Both the position numbers and the translations under genes were made by a program. Shown one piece after another: positions 1 through 8,146 of a DNA stretch of 37,323 bases (within the stretch, counting starts at the first letter, position 1; each line of letters opens with the position of its first letter). The notes beneath the pieces were generated by a model that saw nothing but the letters and a program-made list of their open reading frames with translations, was not told where the DNA came from and searched no databases. The stretch comes from an uncultured Bacteroidota bacterium (lineage in GTDB: Bacteria; Bacteroidota; Bacteroidia; Chitinophagales; Chitinophagaceae), in the NCBI GenBank assembly GCA_903904855.1, contig CAIVEH010000224.1, positions 1-37,323 of the forward strand, in the 5' to 3' direction.

Positions 1-1
1 C

Positions 2-46
2 AACTACTCTGATGACCTTTTCGGAAGTAAAGATGTTGGTTATTAA
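2..46 (+). CDS. C-terminal tail of an upstream gene (partial)
   Basis: The frame starting at base 2 is open to a TAA at 44-46 and reads NYSDDLFGSKDVGY. The acidic, protein-like composition suggests the last 14 codons of a gene that enters from outside the window on the same strand as the glycan operon. Another frame is also open across this stretch, so the assignment rests on composition only. No function can be given. Confidence 0.35.
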   Translation, partial: NYSDDLFGSKDVGY

Positions 47-306
47 AACAAGAATGAGAAAGTACCAGGTTATTTAAGTTCCTGTAAGTAATATTAGAAC
101 CTGCAACTGTGGAAATAATTATTATATTATAAGTTTTTGCGCTCTTTTACAGACTTTCAAAAAAATATACAGAAAGCATCTTTATTTTATTGCAACTCCT
201 CCCTATTCATTCCTTCGTGTAATTTTACCACTGAGGAGATTGAATAATGTGAACCGTATAAATAATTTATGCATGGGTAATATCCAGGCTGGTTAAATTG
301 AATGAT
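47..306 (+). other. Intergenic stretch before the glycan operon
   Basis: No coding frame is convincing here. A TAATTTTA at 220-227 is one base from the Bacteroidota -7 box TAnnTTTG and lies about 80 bases before the first glycosyltransferase codon, so it is a weak promoter candidate. Nothing else was seen. Confidence 0.3.
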
Positions 307-1251
307 ATGCTATCTATAATAGTGCTGTCTTATAAATCAAAAGAAAGACTTACAGTTTTAAGGGACAAGATTGATGTAGTATTGGTGGCAGCCTCTATTC
401 CTTATGAATTAGTTATTGTTGATGATGGCTCCCTGGATGGTTCATTTGACATTGCCTTATCGCTTGAGAAAAAATATGATAATGTCAGGGCTTATGAGCT
501 CAGCAGGAATTATACTTCTCATTATTCTATATTGGCAGGTCTAAAATTGGTAAAAGGCGACTGCGCCACAGTGGTACCTGATGACGAACAAACTCCTTAT
601 GAAAATTTGGTTAAAGTGTATAGGGAATGGCAAAAGGGGCATAAGATAATTTTTTCGTATAGAACACAAAGAACAGATCCCTGGCTGACCAAGAAATTTG
701 CACAATTGTTTTACAAGATAATATCTGCTATTTCAGACTTCAGTTACCCTTCACAAGGCATAGATTCTTTTTTTATAGACAGAGAGATCATAGATATTCT
801 TAATGAACAAATCCACCCAATAAATACAACTACCTATACTGAATTGCTGCGATTAGGCTTCGATCCTCTTTATGTACCCTATGTCAGACTTAAAAGCACT
901 GTTGTAAAATCCAGGTGGACATTTAAGAAAAAGTTCAAACATGCAAAAGATTGGTTTTTTTCCACATCTTCTTTTCCAATAAAGCTAATAACATATATTG
1001 GACTAACGGTTTCATTGCTGGCATTTTTTATTATTATATTCTATTTGTATATTAGCATTTTTGGCAATAATAATTACTGGAAAGTATATGTAAAAGGTTG
1101 GACCAGTATCATATTAGCCATTTCTTTTTTCTCCGGATTAATCCTATTAAGCCTGGGGATCATATCAGAATATATTTACAGAATATATGAAGAGGTTAAG
1201 AACCGTCCGGGATATATAATAAAAAAGAAACCGACTGATAGCTTAAATTGA
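307..1251 (+). CDS. Membrane-anchored family 2 glycosyltransferase (GtrB/DPM1-like)
   Basis: Likely transfers a sugar from a nucleotide sugar to polyprenyl phosphate or to a surface glycan at the inner membrane. The N-terminus is a GT-A fold: SIIVLSYKS at the start, VDDGS around residue 40 and the DxD-like PDDEQTP around residue 95. Two C-terminal membrane helices, roughly residues 230-255 and 265-290, are followed by a basic tail, the architecture of GtrB/ArnC/dolichol-phosphate-mannose synthase proteins of about 310-330 residues. I chose ATG 307; an in-frame TTG at 298 is the alternative. It ends at the codon overlapping the open frame of the next gene, so the two are probably cotranscribed. 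Which sugar it uses cannot be read. Confidence 0.85.
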   Translation: MLSIIVLSYKSKERLTVLRDKIDVVLVAASIPYELVIVDDGSLDGSFDIALSLEKKYDNVRAYELSRNYTSHYSILAGLKLVKGDCATVVPDDEQTPYENLVKVYREWQKGHKIIFSYRTQRTDPWLTKKFAQLFYKIISAISDFSYPSQGIDSFFIDREIIDILNEQIHPINTTTYTELLRLGFDPLYVPYVRLKSTVVKSRWTFKKKFKHAKDWFFSTSSFPIKLITYIGLTVSLLAFFIIIFYLYISIFGNNNYWKVYVKGWTSIILAISFFSGLILLSLGIISEYIYRIYEEVKNRPGYIIKKKPTDSLN

Positions 1252-1286
1252 AATATACATTTGTAATCTGTGCCAGTAAACAAAAT

Positions 1287-2393
1287 ATGAAAATACCATA
1301 CCTTTCGTTTGAAAAAATAAATGCCGATGTAAGGAGCGAACTAACTCCCGCCTTTGAAAAATTCATAGATTCAAAATGGTACATACTAGGCGAATCTGTT
1401 AAATCTTTTGAAGAATCATATGCCTTGTTCAACAAAACACGTCACTGCATTGGCGTTGCAAACGGCCTTGATGCTTTGATTCTGTCTTTAAAAGCACTCA
1501 ATATCGGGCCGGGAGATGAGGTGATCGTACCTTCAAATACCTATATAGCTACCTGGCTGGCCGTTTCGAGTATTGGAGCAAAACCAATACCTGTAGAGCC
1601 AAGGATTAATACTTACAATATTAACCCTGATCTTATAGAAGAAAAAATAACAGCACAAACAAAAGCTATAATACCTGTACATTTATATGGCCAGGCCTGT
1701 GAGATGGATGCTATAATCCACATATCCAGTAAGCACAATTTATATGTGGTAGAGGATAATGCACAATCGCAGGGTGCAAGCTATAATGGCACGCTTACCG
1801 GAAGCTTCGGACATATTAACGGGACCAGTTATTATCCTGGTAAAAACCTGGGAGCATATGGAGACGCAGGCGCTATAACCACAAATGACTCAGATCTGGA
1901 TAAACGTACCCGGATGCTAAGAAACTATGGCTCAGAAAAGAAGTATTATAATATTGAAAAGGGTATGAATTCAAGGCTTGATGAGTTGCAGGCAGCCTTA
2001 CTGTCTATTAAGCTACAACACCTGAACCTATGGAATGAAGAGCGTAAAAAGCTGGCTAATATATATGACCAGGAACTAAAAGGTATACCGGATTTAATTC
2101 TCCCGTTTACTGCAGAAAAGGCTACTCATGTATACCATATCTACAATGTGAGGACAAGCCGAAGAAATGAATTGCAGGAATACCTCAATAGCAATGAGAT
2201 TGGAACCTTAATTCATTATCCGGTTCCTCCTCACCTTCAGAATGCCTATACTGAACTCGGATATGGTAAAGGAGCATTCCCTGCTGCTGAGATCATAGCA
2301 GAAACTTGTCTGAGCCTGCCTTTGTACCCTGGCTTGTCGGAAGCTGAAATGTATGAAATTATAAAAAACATAAAATATTTCTTTAACTCATAG
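1287..2393 (+). CDS. DegT/DnrJ/EryC1/StrS-family sugar aminotransferase
   Basis: A PLP-dependent fold-type-I aminotransferase that makes amino sugars on nucleotide-sugar intermediates for surface polysaccharides. With ATG 1287 the protein is 368 residues, the normal family length, and begins MKIPYLSFEKIN as WecE/FdtB/QdtB-type enzymes do. The frame stays open upstream to a TTG at 1248 but that extension looks non-native. PLP contacts are visible: the GLDALILSL segment near residue 60, VVEDNAQ with the ring-nitrogen Asp near 157, and the Schiff-base lysine in YYPGKNLGAYGDAG near residue 186. The C-terminus HYPVPPHLQ is also typical. It probably makes a 3- or 4-amino-deoxyhexose; the exact product is not decided by the sequence. 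Confidence 0.9.
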   Translation: MKIPYLSFEKINADVRSELTPAFEKFIDSKWYILGESVKSFEESYALFNKTRHCIGVANGLDALILSLKALNIGPGDEVIVPSNTYIATWLAVSSIGAKPIPVEPRINTYNINPDLIEEKITAQTKAIIPVHLYGQACEMDAIIHISSKHNLYVVEDNAQSQGASYNGTLTGSFGHINGTSYYPGKNLGAYGDAGAITTNDSDLDKRTRMLRNYGSEKKYYNIEKGMNSRLDELQAALLSIKLQHLNLWNEERKKLANIYDQELKGIPDLILPFTAEKATHVYHIYNVRTSRRNELQEYLNSNEIGTLIHYPVPPHLQNAYTELGYGKGAFPAAEIIAETCLSLPLYPGLSEAEMYEIIKNIKYFFNS

Positions 2394-2628
2394 TCTCCTG
2401 TTTATTATTTATTTGTAACATTTCTGCTTCAAAAATTGCGCTGGAGAAGAATTTTTCAGCCTCAAAAACAATATATGGGAACTGCGGATTTGGCAGAAAC
2501 TTTTGAAGCTGACATTTGGTACATGGGTTATATTCCCTGATTTGCTGCACTAATTTGTACCAGACTATTATGTGAATCAGCTATTTTTACACCCGGAAGG
2601 TAAATATTCTCTTAAATAAGTAAAGAAG
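2394..2628. other. Gap inside the glycan operon
   Basis: No plus-strand gene was seen. On the minus strand a frame of about 65 codons ending in TAA at 2383-2385 is open but has no good start codon. A TATTTTTA around 2582-2589 resembles the -7 box and could give WbqC its own promoter. Confidence 0.3.
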
Positions 2629-3336
2629 ATGAAGATAGGAATAATGCAACCTTATTTTTTCCCGTATCTGGGTTATCTTCAGTTGATCAGTGCTGTAGAC
2701 AAGTTCCTATTATTTGATGATGTTCAGTATATCCGGCATGGCTGGATAAACCGCAACCGCATATTGAAACCAGTTGAAGGGGTTCAATATGTTATTCTTC
2801 CACTTGCAGAGCATAACAGGGACACACTCATCAGGGAGATAAAGGCAAAGGAGGGTGATGACTGGAAGATCAGAATTTTGCGCCAGATAGAGCATTATAA
2901 AAAAAAGTCGCCTTACTATCCGCAAGTGGAGCAATTACTTACTGAAAGCTTTAATACAGCTGAATTGAATGTTACGAGGCTTAATGGCCATTTTATTAAA
3001 CAGGTTTTCAAATATTTGGGTATTGATTTTGAGATTAACATTTCTTCGGAGATGGGATTTGATTATTCAAACGTTAATGATGCCGGAGAGTGGGCATTAA
3101 GAATTAGTGAGCAACTTGGCGCCAGTGAGTATATAAACCCTCCCGGAGGCATAGCACTATTTGATAAAACAAAATTCAGCAACAGTAACATTAAGCTTAG
3201 TTTTATTCATCCCGAATTAAAAGATTATAGTCAGCGGAGAATTACTTTTGAGCCGGGACTGTCTATTATAGATTTACTGATGTTTAATGGACCAGAAAAG
3301 GTAAGGGAAATGCTTAACGATTATACAATATCATGA
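2629..3336 (+). CDS. WbqC-family protein
   Basis: WbqC proteins occur in O-antigen and capsule clusters; their reaction is not established in detail, and a role in acylating or modifying an amino sugar has been suggested from context. The N-terminus MKIGIMQPYFFPYLGYLQL and the following FDDVQYIRHGWINRN are the signature of the family, and 235 residues is its usual size. The last codons overlap the next gene by ATGA (3333-3336), which implies translational coupling to the PLP-fold protein. The gene sits between an aminotransferase and a glycosyltransferase, as expected for a polysaccharide locus. Confidence 0.9.
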   Translation: MKIGIMQPYFFPYLGYLQLISAVDKFLLFDDVQYIRHGWINRNRILKPVEGVQYVILPLAEHNRDTLIREIKAKEGDDWKIRILRQIEHYKKKSPYYPQVEQLLTESFNTAELNVTRLNGHFIKQVFKYLGIDFEINISSEMGFDYSNVNDAGEWALRISEQLGASEYINPPGGIALFDKTKFSNSNIKLSFIHPELKDYSQRRITFEPGLSIIDLLMFNGPEKVREMLNDYTIS

Positions 3337-4292
3337 CACCAATAGGAGGTTATTTTGAACTGGAATTAAATAAAGGAAGTAATCATTATCATGATACTCC
3401 CTATGTTTTGAAAAGTGGCCGTTCGGCGTTAGGTCACATACTGAATTACATTAAACCTAAAGTTGTATACATACCGTATTATACCTGTGATGCTCTACTG
3501 GAGCCATTCAAGAATACAAATGTTCCATTCCTTTTTTATGAATTAAATAATTTTTTAGAACCAAAAACTACAATTGAGCTTAAGGAAGGTGAATATTATT
3601 TGTATATCAACTACTCAGACCTTAAACGGAACACTGTAAACAGTTTATCTGAATTATACAGAGATAGACTGATTGTAGATTGTACACAGGCATTTTTCAT
3701 GAAGGGAAATGGTGTTTCATGGTACTTTAATTCATGCAGAAAATTCTTTGGCGTTCCAGATGGTTCCTATTTGTACTGCCCTGATGGAATAGAATTGCCA
3801 ATGGTAAATGACCGGAATGAAAATTATGTTACTGATCACTTATTAAAACGATTTAACGGGCATGTGAGAGAAGGATATAATTGTTTTCAGGAAAATGAAT
3901 TGCTTGCCGGAATGAATATATCAGGAATATCCAAGCTAAGCGAATACCTGCTTTCTCAAATTAATTATAACGCAATTATCAGCGCCAGGCGCACAAATTA
4001 TGAATACCTGCATTCCCAATTTGAGGATTTCAATAAGTGTGAGGCGGCAATGAACGTTGATAAAGTGCCAATGTATTATCCATTACTTTTGAGTGAAACT
4101 ATAAATAAACAATATTTTTATGATATAGGCATTTTTATACCTACATTTTGGCGAGATACACATTCGAGAGGGTTTGCAGGATTTGAATTTGAAAAGGAAT
4201 TATCTGATAAAATGCTTGTCTTGCCAATTGACCAGCGGTATACGCTAGAAGATATGACATTACTTTGCACATCCTTAAAACGCATTCTATAA
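3333..4292 (+). CDS. PLP-dependent aminotransferase-fold protein, divergent
   Basis: A divergent fold-type-I PLP protein of 319 residues. Its outline follows the DegT family: YVLKSGRSAL near residue 24, an IPYYTCDALLEPF segment near 47, LIVDCTQAFF with a candidate PLP aspartate near 116, and CRKFFGVPDGSYLY with a candidate Schiff-base lysine near 137. It is shorter and far more diverged than the true aminotransferase upstream. It overlaps the WbqC gene by four bases and ends four bases before the next glycosyltransferase, so the three form one translational unit. It may supply or modify the sugar that WbqC acts on; that is inference from the tight coupling. Confidence 0.65.
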   Translation: MTPIGGYFELELNKGSNHYHDTPYVLKSGRSALGHILNYIKPKVVYIPYYTCDALLEPFKNTNVPFLFYELNNFLEPKTTIELKEGEYYLYINYSDLKRNTVNSLSELYRDRLIVDCTQAFFMKGNGVSWYFNSCRKFFGVPDGSYLYCPDGIELPMVNDRNENYVTDHLLKRFNGHVREGYNCFQENELLAGMNISGISKLSEYLLSQINYNAIISARRTNYEYLHSQFEDFNKCEAAMNVDKVPMYYPLLLSETINKQYFYDIGIFIPTFWRDTHSRGFAGFEFEKELSDKMLVLPIDQRYTLEDMTLLCTSLKRIL

Positions 4293-4295
4293 AAA

Positions 4296-5252
4296 ATGAA
4301 TAACCAGCAAGGTTTAATGGTAAGTGTATTAATAATCACGTATAAACATGAAAATTATATTGCGGAGGCTATAGAAAGTATAATATCGCAACGTACTGAT
4401 TTTGAATTTGAACTGGTAATAGGAGAGGATTTCAGCCCTGATAACACCAGGAAGATATGTGAGGAGTATGCCAAAAAATACCCGGAAATAGTAAGGCTGT
4501 TACCCTCGGAAAGGAATTACGGACCGATGGGAAACTACCTGAGAACCCTGAAGGCATGCAGAGGAAAGTATATAGCCCTGCTGGAAGGGGATGACTACTG
4601 GTGCGACAATACAAAGCTGCAAAGGCAATTTGATTTTCTGCACAACAATCCGGATTTTACTATTTGCTTTACCGCAGTTGGCATAGTAGATGAAATGAAC
4701 CTGAACCGTAATGATGAGTATTTTTTTCCGGCATGGACAAAGGATGTTTATACGATAGAGGATTTCATCGTGTCGGAGATGAATATAATACCAACGCCTA
4801 CTATTATGTTCAGGAATGAGCTGCCTGATCCACTGCCTGATTTTTATGTAAATACAATGGTTGGTGATATGGGGCTTGAATTGTTTGAGGGAGATAAAGG
4901 CAAGGCAAAACTGCTTGAAGGTAAAACTGCGATTTACCGTAACCATTCGGCAGGACTTAGTAAAACACCAGAAAACCTGGCAAAGGCTGAGGATGCCCTG
5001 ATGAAATTGTACCGGGATTTCAATGAATATAGCGAATACAGGTATGATAAAATATTCAGAAAGCGGTTTTTGGAGAATGCAAAAGTGAAACTGATATTCG
5101 GCGCTACCGGGAAAAAAGGGCTTAACCGTGTACGGCATTATTTTAAAAATATCCCCGCTTATTTTAAATACTCAGACAAGCTAAACCTTAAGGAAATACT
5201 GTATTACCACTATGTATTGTTTTTCCCGTGGTTACTTAAAAAGAAAAAGTGA
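4296..5252 (+). CDS. Family 2 glycosyltransferase
   Basis: A cytoplasmic GT-A glycosyltransferase of 318 residues. The N-terminus SVLIITYKHENYIAEAIES, the nucleotide-binding GEDFSPDNT near residue 48 and the metal-binding LEGDDYWCD near residue 97 are the family's signature; a NHSAGLSK segment follows near residue 222. No membrane helix is convincing, but the basic, aromatic C-terminus ending LLKKKK may lie on the membrane. It starts four bases after the PLP-fold gene and closes the glycan operon; the next gene is convergent. Acceptor and donor are unknown. Confidence 0.85.
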   Translation: MNNQQGLMVSVLIITYKHENYIAEAIESIISQRTDFEFELVIGEDFSPDNTRKICEEYAKKYPEIVRLLPSERNYGPMGNYLRTLKACRGKYIALLEGDDYWCDNTKLQRQFDFLHNNPDFTICFTAVGIVDEMNLNRNDEYFFPAWTKDVYTIEDFIVSEMNIIPTPTIMFRNELPDPLPDFYVNTMVGDMGLELFEGDKGKAKLLEGKTAIYRNHSAGLSKTPENLAKAEDALMKLYRDFNEYSEYRYDKIFRKRFLENAKVKLIFGATGKKGLNRVRHYFKNIPAYFKYSDKLNLKEILYYHYVLFFPWLLKKKK

Positions 5253-5315
5253 AGCAGATAAGTTTGCTCCTAGTGGTCCGGCCTGATGAGCAAGTAAAAT
5301 TCAGCTGAAAACCAA

Positions 5316-6242
5316 CTACCTGTATATCAATATTTCATTTCTGCCTAGATTGTTGTGGCAGGCACGGTACATGCCCTCACTGTTGAAAGGCATCTCGATA
5401 TTGCCATCTTTATCAATGGCTATAAGGCCGCCCTCACCACCTATTTTTACCAGCTTATCATTTACCACCAGGTCGCATGCATCTTTCAGTGAAAGCCCTT
5501 TATACTCTATGAGGCAGGAAATATCGTAAGCAACTACACTGCGGATAAACAGCTCTCCCACACCGGTACATGATATGGCACAGGTATTGTTATTGGCATA
5601 GGTACCGGCGCCTGGTATGGGACTATCGCCAATCCTGCCAAACTTTTTGTTGGTAAGGCCGCCTGTGCTGGTTGCAGCAGACAGGTTACCTTCATAATCG
5701 AGCGCTACGGCGCCTACAGTGCCGAATTTTTTAACAGTATGGTCGAGCTGCACCACATCGGCTTTAAGGGCATCCTGCCATTGCTGATAACGCTGCTGGG
5801 AATAAAAGTATGCATCGTCTTCAAATTGTAAATGCTGAGAGCGTGCAAACTCTTCAGCACCTGCACCGCTCAGCAACACATGACCGCTTTGCTCCATTAC
5901 GGCTCTTGCCAGCCTTACAGGGTTGCGGATGTTGCTTACACCACATACACCACCAGCCTCCAATGTTTTGCCATACATGATGGCAGCATCCATTTCGTGG
6001 CCACCCTTGTTATTGAACACGGCACCCCTGCCTGCATTAAAGAGCGGGAAGTCTTCGAGCGATGCCACGGCGGCTTCAACCGCGTCCAGACTGCTGCCAC
6101 CAACTGAGAGAATGGAATATCCCTTATCCAATGCATTGTGCAGACCTTGCTCGTATTGCTGCTGCAACTCGGGGGTCATTTCATTGCGTAATATGGTACC
6201 TGCCCCGCCATGAATGGCGATAGAAATATTGTTACGGCTCAT
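5316..6242 (-). CDS. Isoaspartyl peptidase / plant-type L-asparaginase
   Basis: An Ntn-hydrolase that cleaves isoaspartyl dipeptides and asparagine; the precursor cuts itself before a threonine that becomes the new N-terminal nucleophile. The start MSRNNISIAIHGGAGT (ATG at 6242) is typical, as is FNAGRGAVFNNKG near residue 68. The cleavage site is KKFGTVGAVALD with the nucleophile at about Thr175. STGGLTNKKFGRIGDSP and GAGTYANN, the substrate-binding strand, follow. At 308 residues it has full family length. The open frame extends 20 codons upstream of 6242 but I rejected that because it precedes the conserved start. No signal peptide is evident in the chosen form, so it is probably cytoplasmic. 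Confidence 0.9.
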   Translation of the reverse strand: MSRNNISIAIHGGAGTILRNEMTPELQQQYEQGLHNALDKGYSILSVGGSSLDAVEAAVASLEDFPLFNAGRGAVFNNKGGHEMDAAIMYGKTLEAGGVCGVSNIRNPVRLARAVMEQSGHVLLSGAGAEEFARSQHLQFEDDAYFYSQQRYQQWQDALKADVVQLDHTVKKFGTVGAVALDYEGNLSAATSTGGLTNKKFGRIGDSPIPGAGTYANNNTCAISCTGVGELFIRSVVAYDISCLIEYKGLSLKDACDLVVNDKLVKIGGEGGLIAIDKDGNIEMPFNSEGMYRACHNNLGRNEILIYR

Positions 6243-6368
6243 TATTTTGCTGAATATTATTTTACAGGGTACAAAGCAAGTGAAACTAAAGAACGCAGAC
6301 AAAATAAATTTTACTATCCTTATCCCTTATCTTTACATTAGTGAGGTTTTTACTAATCTATTCCTGTT

Positions 6369-6959
6369 GTGGTAACTAAAAGCAAAATACTGGCCTATTC
6401 TATGCTCTCGGTGGGTGTGTTGGGCGCTTTGTTTTTCAACAACAATATGAACCTGATACCTTATACCATTGTGTATAAAATACTCTCAATCATACTGGCT
6501 CTGGTGGCCATTGTTTTTCTGTATACCATACCGCCCGACAATAAACTCAGGGAACAAATGCAACTAAAATACCTGATAGATGGGCTGAAAGAAAAAGGGG
6601 CTCCGCTTAAAGCAGATCTTACCAAATGCTCTATACTTGAAAACAGCTATACCGAGGCTCAGGAGTCAAGACCGATGTATGAAGCCATAGCTTTTGGTGA
6701 ATTGCAAAACATCATGCCTGCCGATGATAATTCGGTGATAGACAAGACCACCAAAACCAAACTGGAAAATATTACCCTGTCGATACTGGTATATGAGGCA
6801 GAGGTTCTGGGGCAACAAAGAAAATTTTACAGCCAGGTGATTCATAAAGACAGGGCCACACTCATGTTTCTGCTAGAAGCTCAGAAGTATACCCTGATTT
6901 ATTATGACAAGAATAACCCGTCGAGGTGCTACTTTGTACTCGATTTTCTGGATAGTTAG
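6369..6959 (+). CDS. Small membrane protein of unknown function
   Basis: A 196-residue protein I do not recognise. Two hydrophobic helices lie near the N-terminus, at about residues 6-23 and 32-51, followed by a cytoplasmic-looking hydrophilic domain of about 140 residues. The start is a GTG at 6369, chosen because the frame closes just upstream and the first helix would be cut by the next in-frame ATG (6402). It is divergent from the asparaginase gene. TATCTTTA at 6329-6336 is one base from the -7 box and may be its promoter. Confidence 0.6.
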   Translation: MVTKSKILAYSMLSVGVLGALFFNNNMNLIPYTIVYKILSIILALVAIVFLYTIPPDNKLREQMQLKYLIDGLKEKGAPLKADLTKCSILENSYTEAQESRPMYEAIAFGELQNIMPADDNSVIDKTTKTKLENITLSILVYEAEVLGQQRKFYSQVIHKDRATLMFLLEAQKYTLIYYDKNNPSRCYFVLDFLDS

Positions 6960-7445
6960 GCCATATCAAAAAATCGACTGGGGCAGCCGCAGCCTATGAG
7001 ATTATGGCCATTCTAACCGGTTTCCAGGCAACTAAATAATTGCCGTTTCCAAATGTTTTTATTGGGTGCAGGTAATGATATTAGTTTATACATCAAAAAG
7101 ATTTATAAAGACCATAGTTCTCCTGGTCTCATATTAGAAAAGCGTATTTACAGGTGGTAAAATTCTCTTGGAACGCATTGATTTAAGTAATCATTTATTC
7201 CCTTTGGCAGTGGATCCGGACATAGGTTTTGGCTACTTATACAAAGTACGGATAAACGGATGTTTAGTGATTTGTTTTTCAGAAAATTAGTTTGCGTTAT
7301 CCACAGAAAAAATTTCTATGATAGTGCGGCTGGAGGCTATGATAGCCCCAATACGGCCTATCATGTAACATTTTATTGGCAGTACGGAAAATGCGTTTCA
7401 CCTTTGTGTCATGAATCAATATTTGAACCTCTAAACACTATCAGA
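6960..7445. other. Long gap before the phage-like region
   Basis: I see no supportable gene in this stretch. The frame of the next gene is open from an ATG at 7260, but the peptide it would add upstream of 7446 looks unrelated to a terminase and was not accepted. No attachment site or repeat could be identified by eye. Confidence 0.4.
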
Positions 7446-7889
7446 ATGAATACAGAATTACTATGGAATGACCGGCGTGAATGGGCAAAAGCCCTTTACC
7501 TGCACCTGGGTAAAACCGAAACAGAAATAGCAGCAACCGTGGGCGCCGATGAGTCAACTTTGCGCAACTGGATCAGGGAGGGCCTTTGGGAAGAAATGAA
7601 GCGGACCATGCTCACCTCAAAAAAGGCGCAACTGGAGCGATACTACCTGCTGCTGGAAGACCTGAACAGTAAACTGAAGAGTGAGAACGGAGTACCCGAT
7701 ACGAAGATTATCAATGCCATAATAAAACTGACGACAGCTATCTGCAAGCTGGAAAATGAAGACACTGTATGTAATACCATTGTGGTAGCCGAACAATTTA
7801 CAAGCTGGCTGCTGAACATGGACCTTGAGTTTGCCAAAAAAGTAACTGTTCATTTCGACCTGTTTATCAAACAAAAACTGGCTGCGTAA
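7446..7889 (+). CDS. Terminase small subunit-like HTH protein (Mu gp27 position)
   Basis: A 147-residue protein that probably recognises phage DNA for packaging. The N-terminal third carries a helix-turn-helix, LHLGKTETEIAATVGADEST then LRNWI, about residues 15-40, as in phage small terminases of Bacteroidota. A long helical segment rich in Glu, Lys and Leu follows, which could form the oligomerisation core. The start MNTELLWNDRREWAKALYL was preferred over the upstream ATG at 7260. The large terminase gene follows 257 bases downstream in the same orientation, which supports the call. An alternative is a DNA-binding regulator of unknown role. Confidence 0.65.
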   Translation: MNTELLWNDRREWAKALYLHLGKTETEIAATVGADESTLRNWIREGLWEEMKRTMLTSKKAQLERYYLLLEDLNSKLKSENGVPDTKIINAIIKLTTAICKLENEDTVCNTIVVAEQFTSWLLNMDLEFAKKVTVHFDLFIKQKLAA

Positions 7890-8146
7890 AAGTGTCTCAC
7901 TCAAAGGTAAGAGGTGTGGTCTGTAAAGGACTGTTTTAAGACAGCAAATTGCATACAGCAACTTTAAACCACTAAGGCCACAAGGGTAAGCACAAAGAGC
8001 ACTAAACAGACATGGTGTAGCACTTAGGGGTACAAGGTTTGTTTCCCGGAAAGGCGTTTTTATCCTGTTCGTACTATAACCTATTGCATTTTCTCAACTT
8101 CCCTATTCTGTTTTGTAACCGTATGAAAAGCAAGTAATGAATCACT
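7890..8146. repeat. Gap with low-complexity dispersed-type sequence
   Basis: Read on the minus strand, about 7965-8010 carries reiterated TTnGTG units (for example CCTTGTGGCCTTAGTGG). Such tracts are common intergenic filler in Bacteroidota and other bacteria. No gene and no clear promoter were seen; the gap separates the two terminase genes, which are normally adjacent. Confidence 0.35.

Noticed and set aside
2383..2580. Minus-strand frame of about 65 codons between the aminotransferase and WbqC
   Set aside because: Protein-like composition but no good start codon, overlaps the aminotransferase end, and has no recognisable motif.
4500..5138. 212-codon minus-strand open frame opposite the second glycosyltransferase
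   Set aside because: Shadow frame; composition is unlike a real protein and the GT2 is clearly coding.
7260..7445. Upstream extension of the small terminase-like gene
   Set aside because: The 62 added residues look unrelated to terminases and lie before the conserved-looking start MNTELLW.
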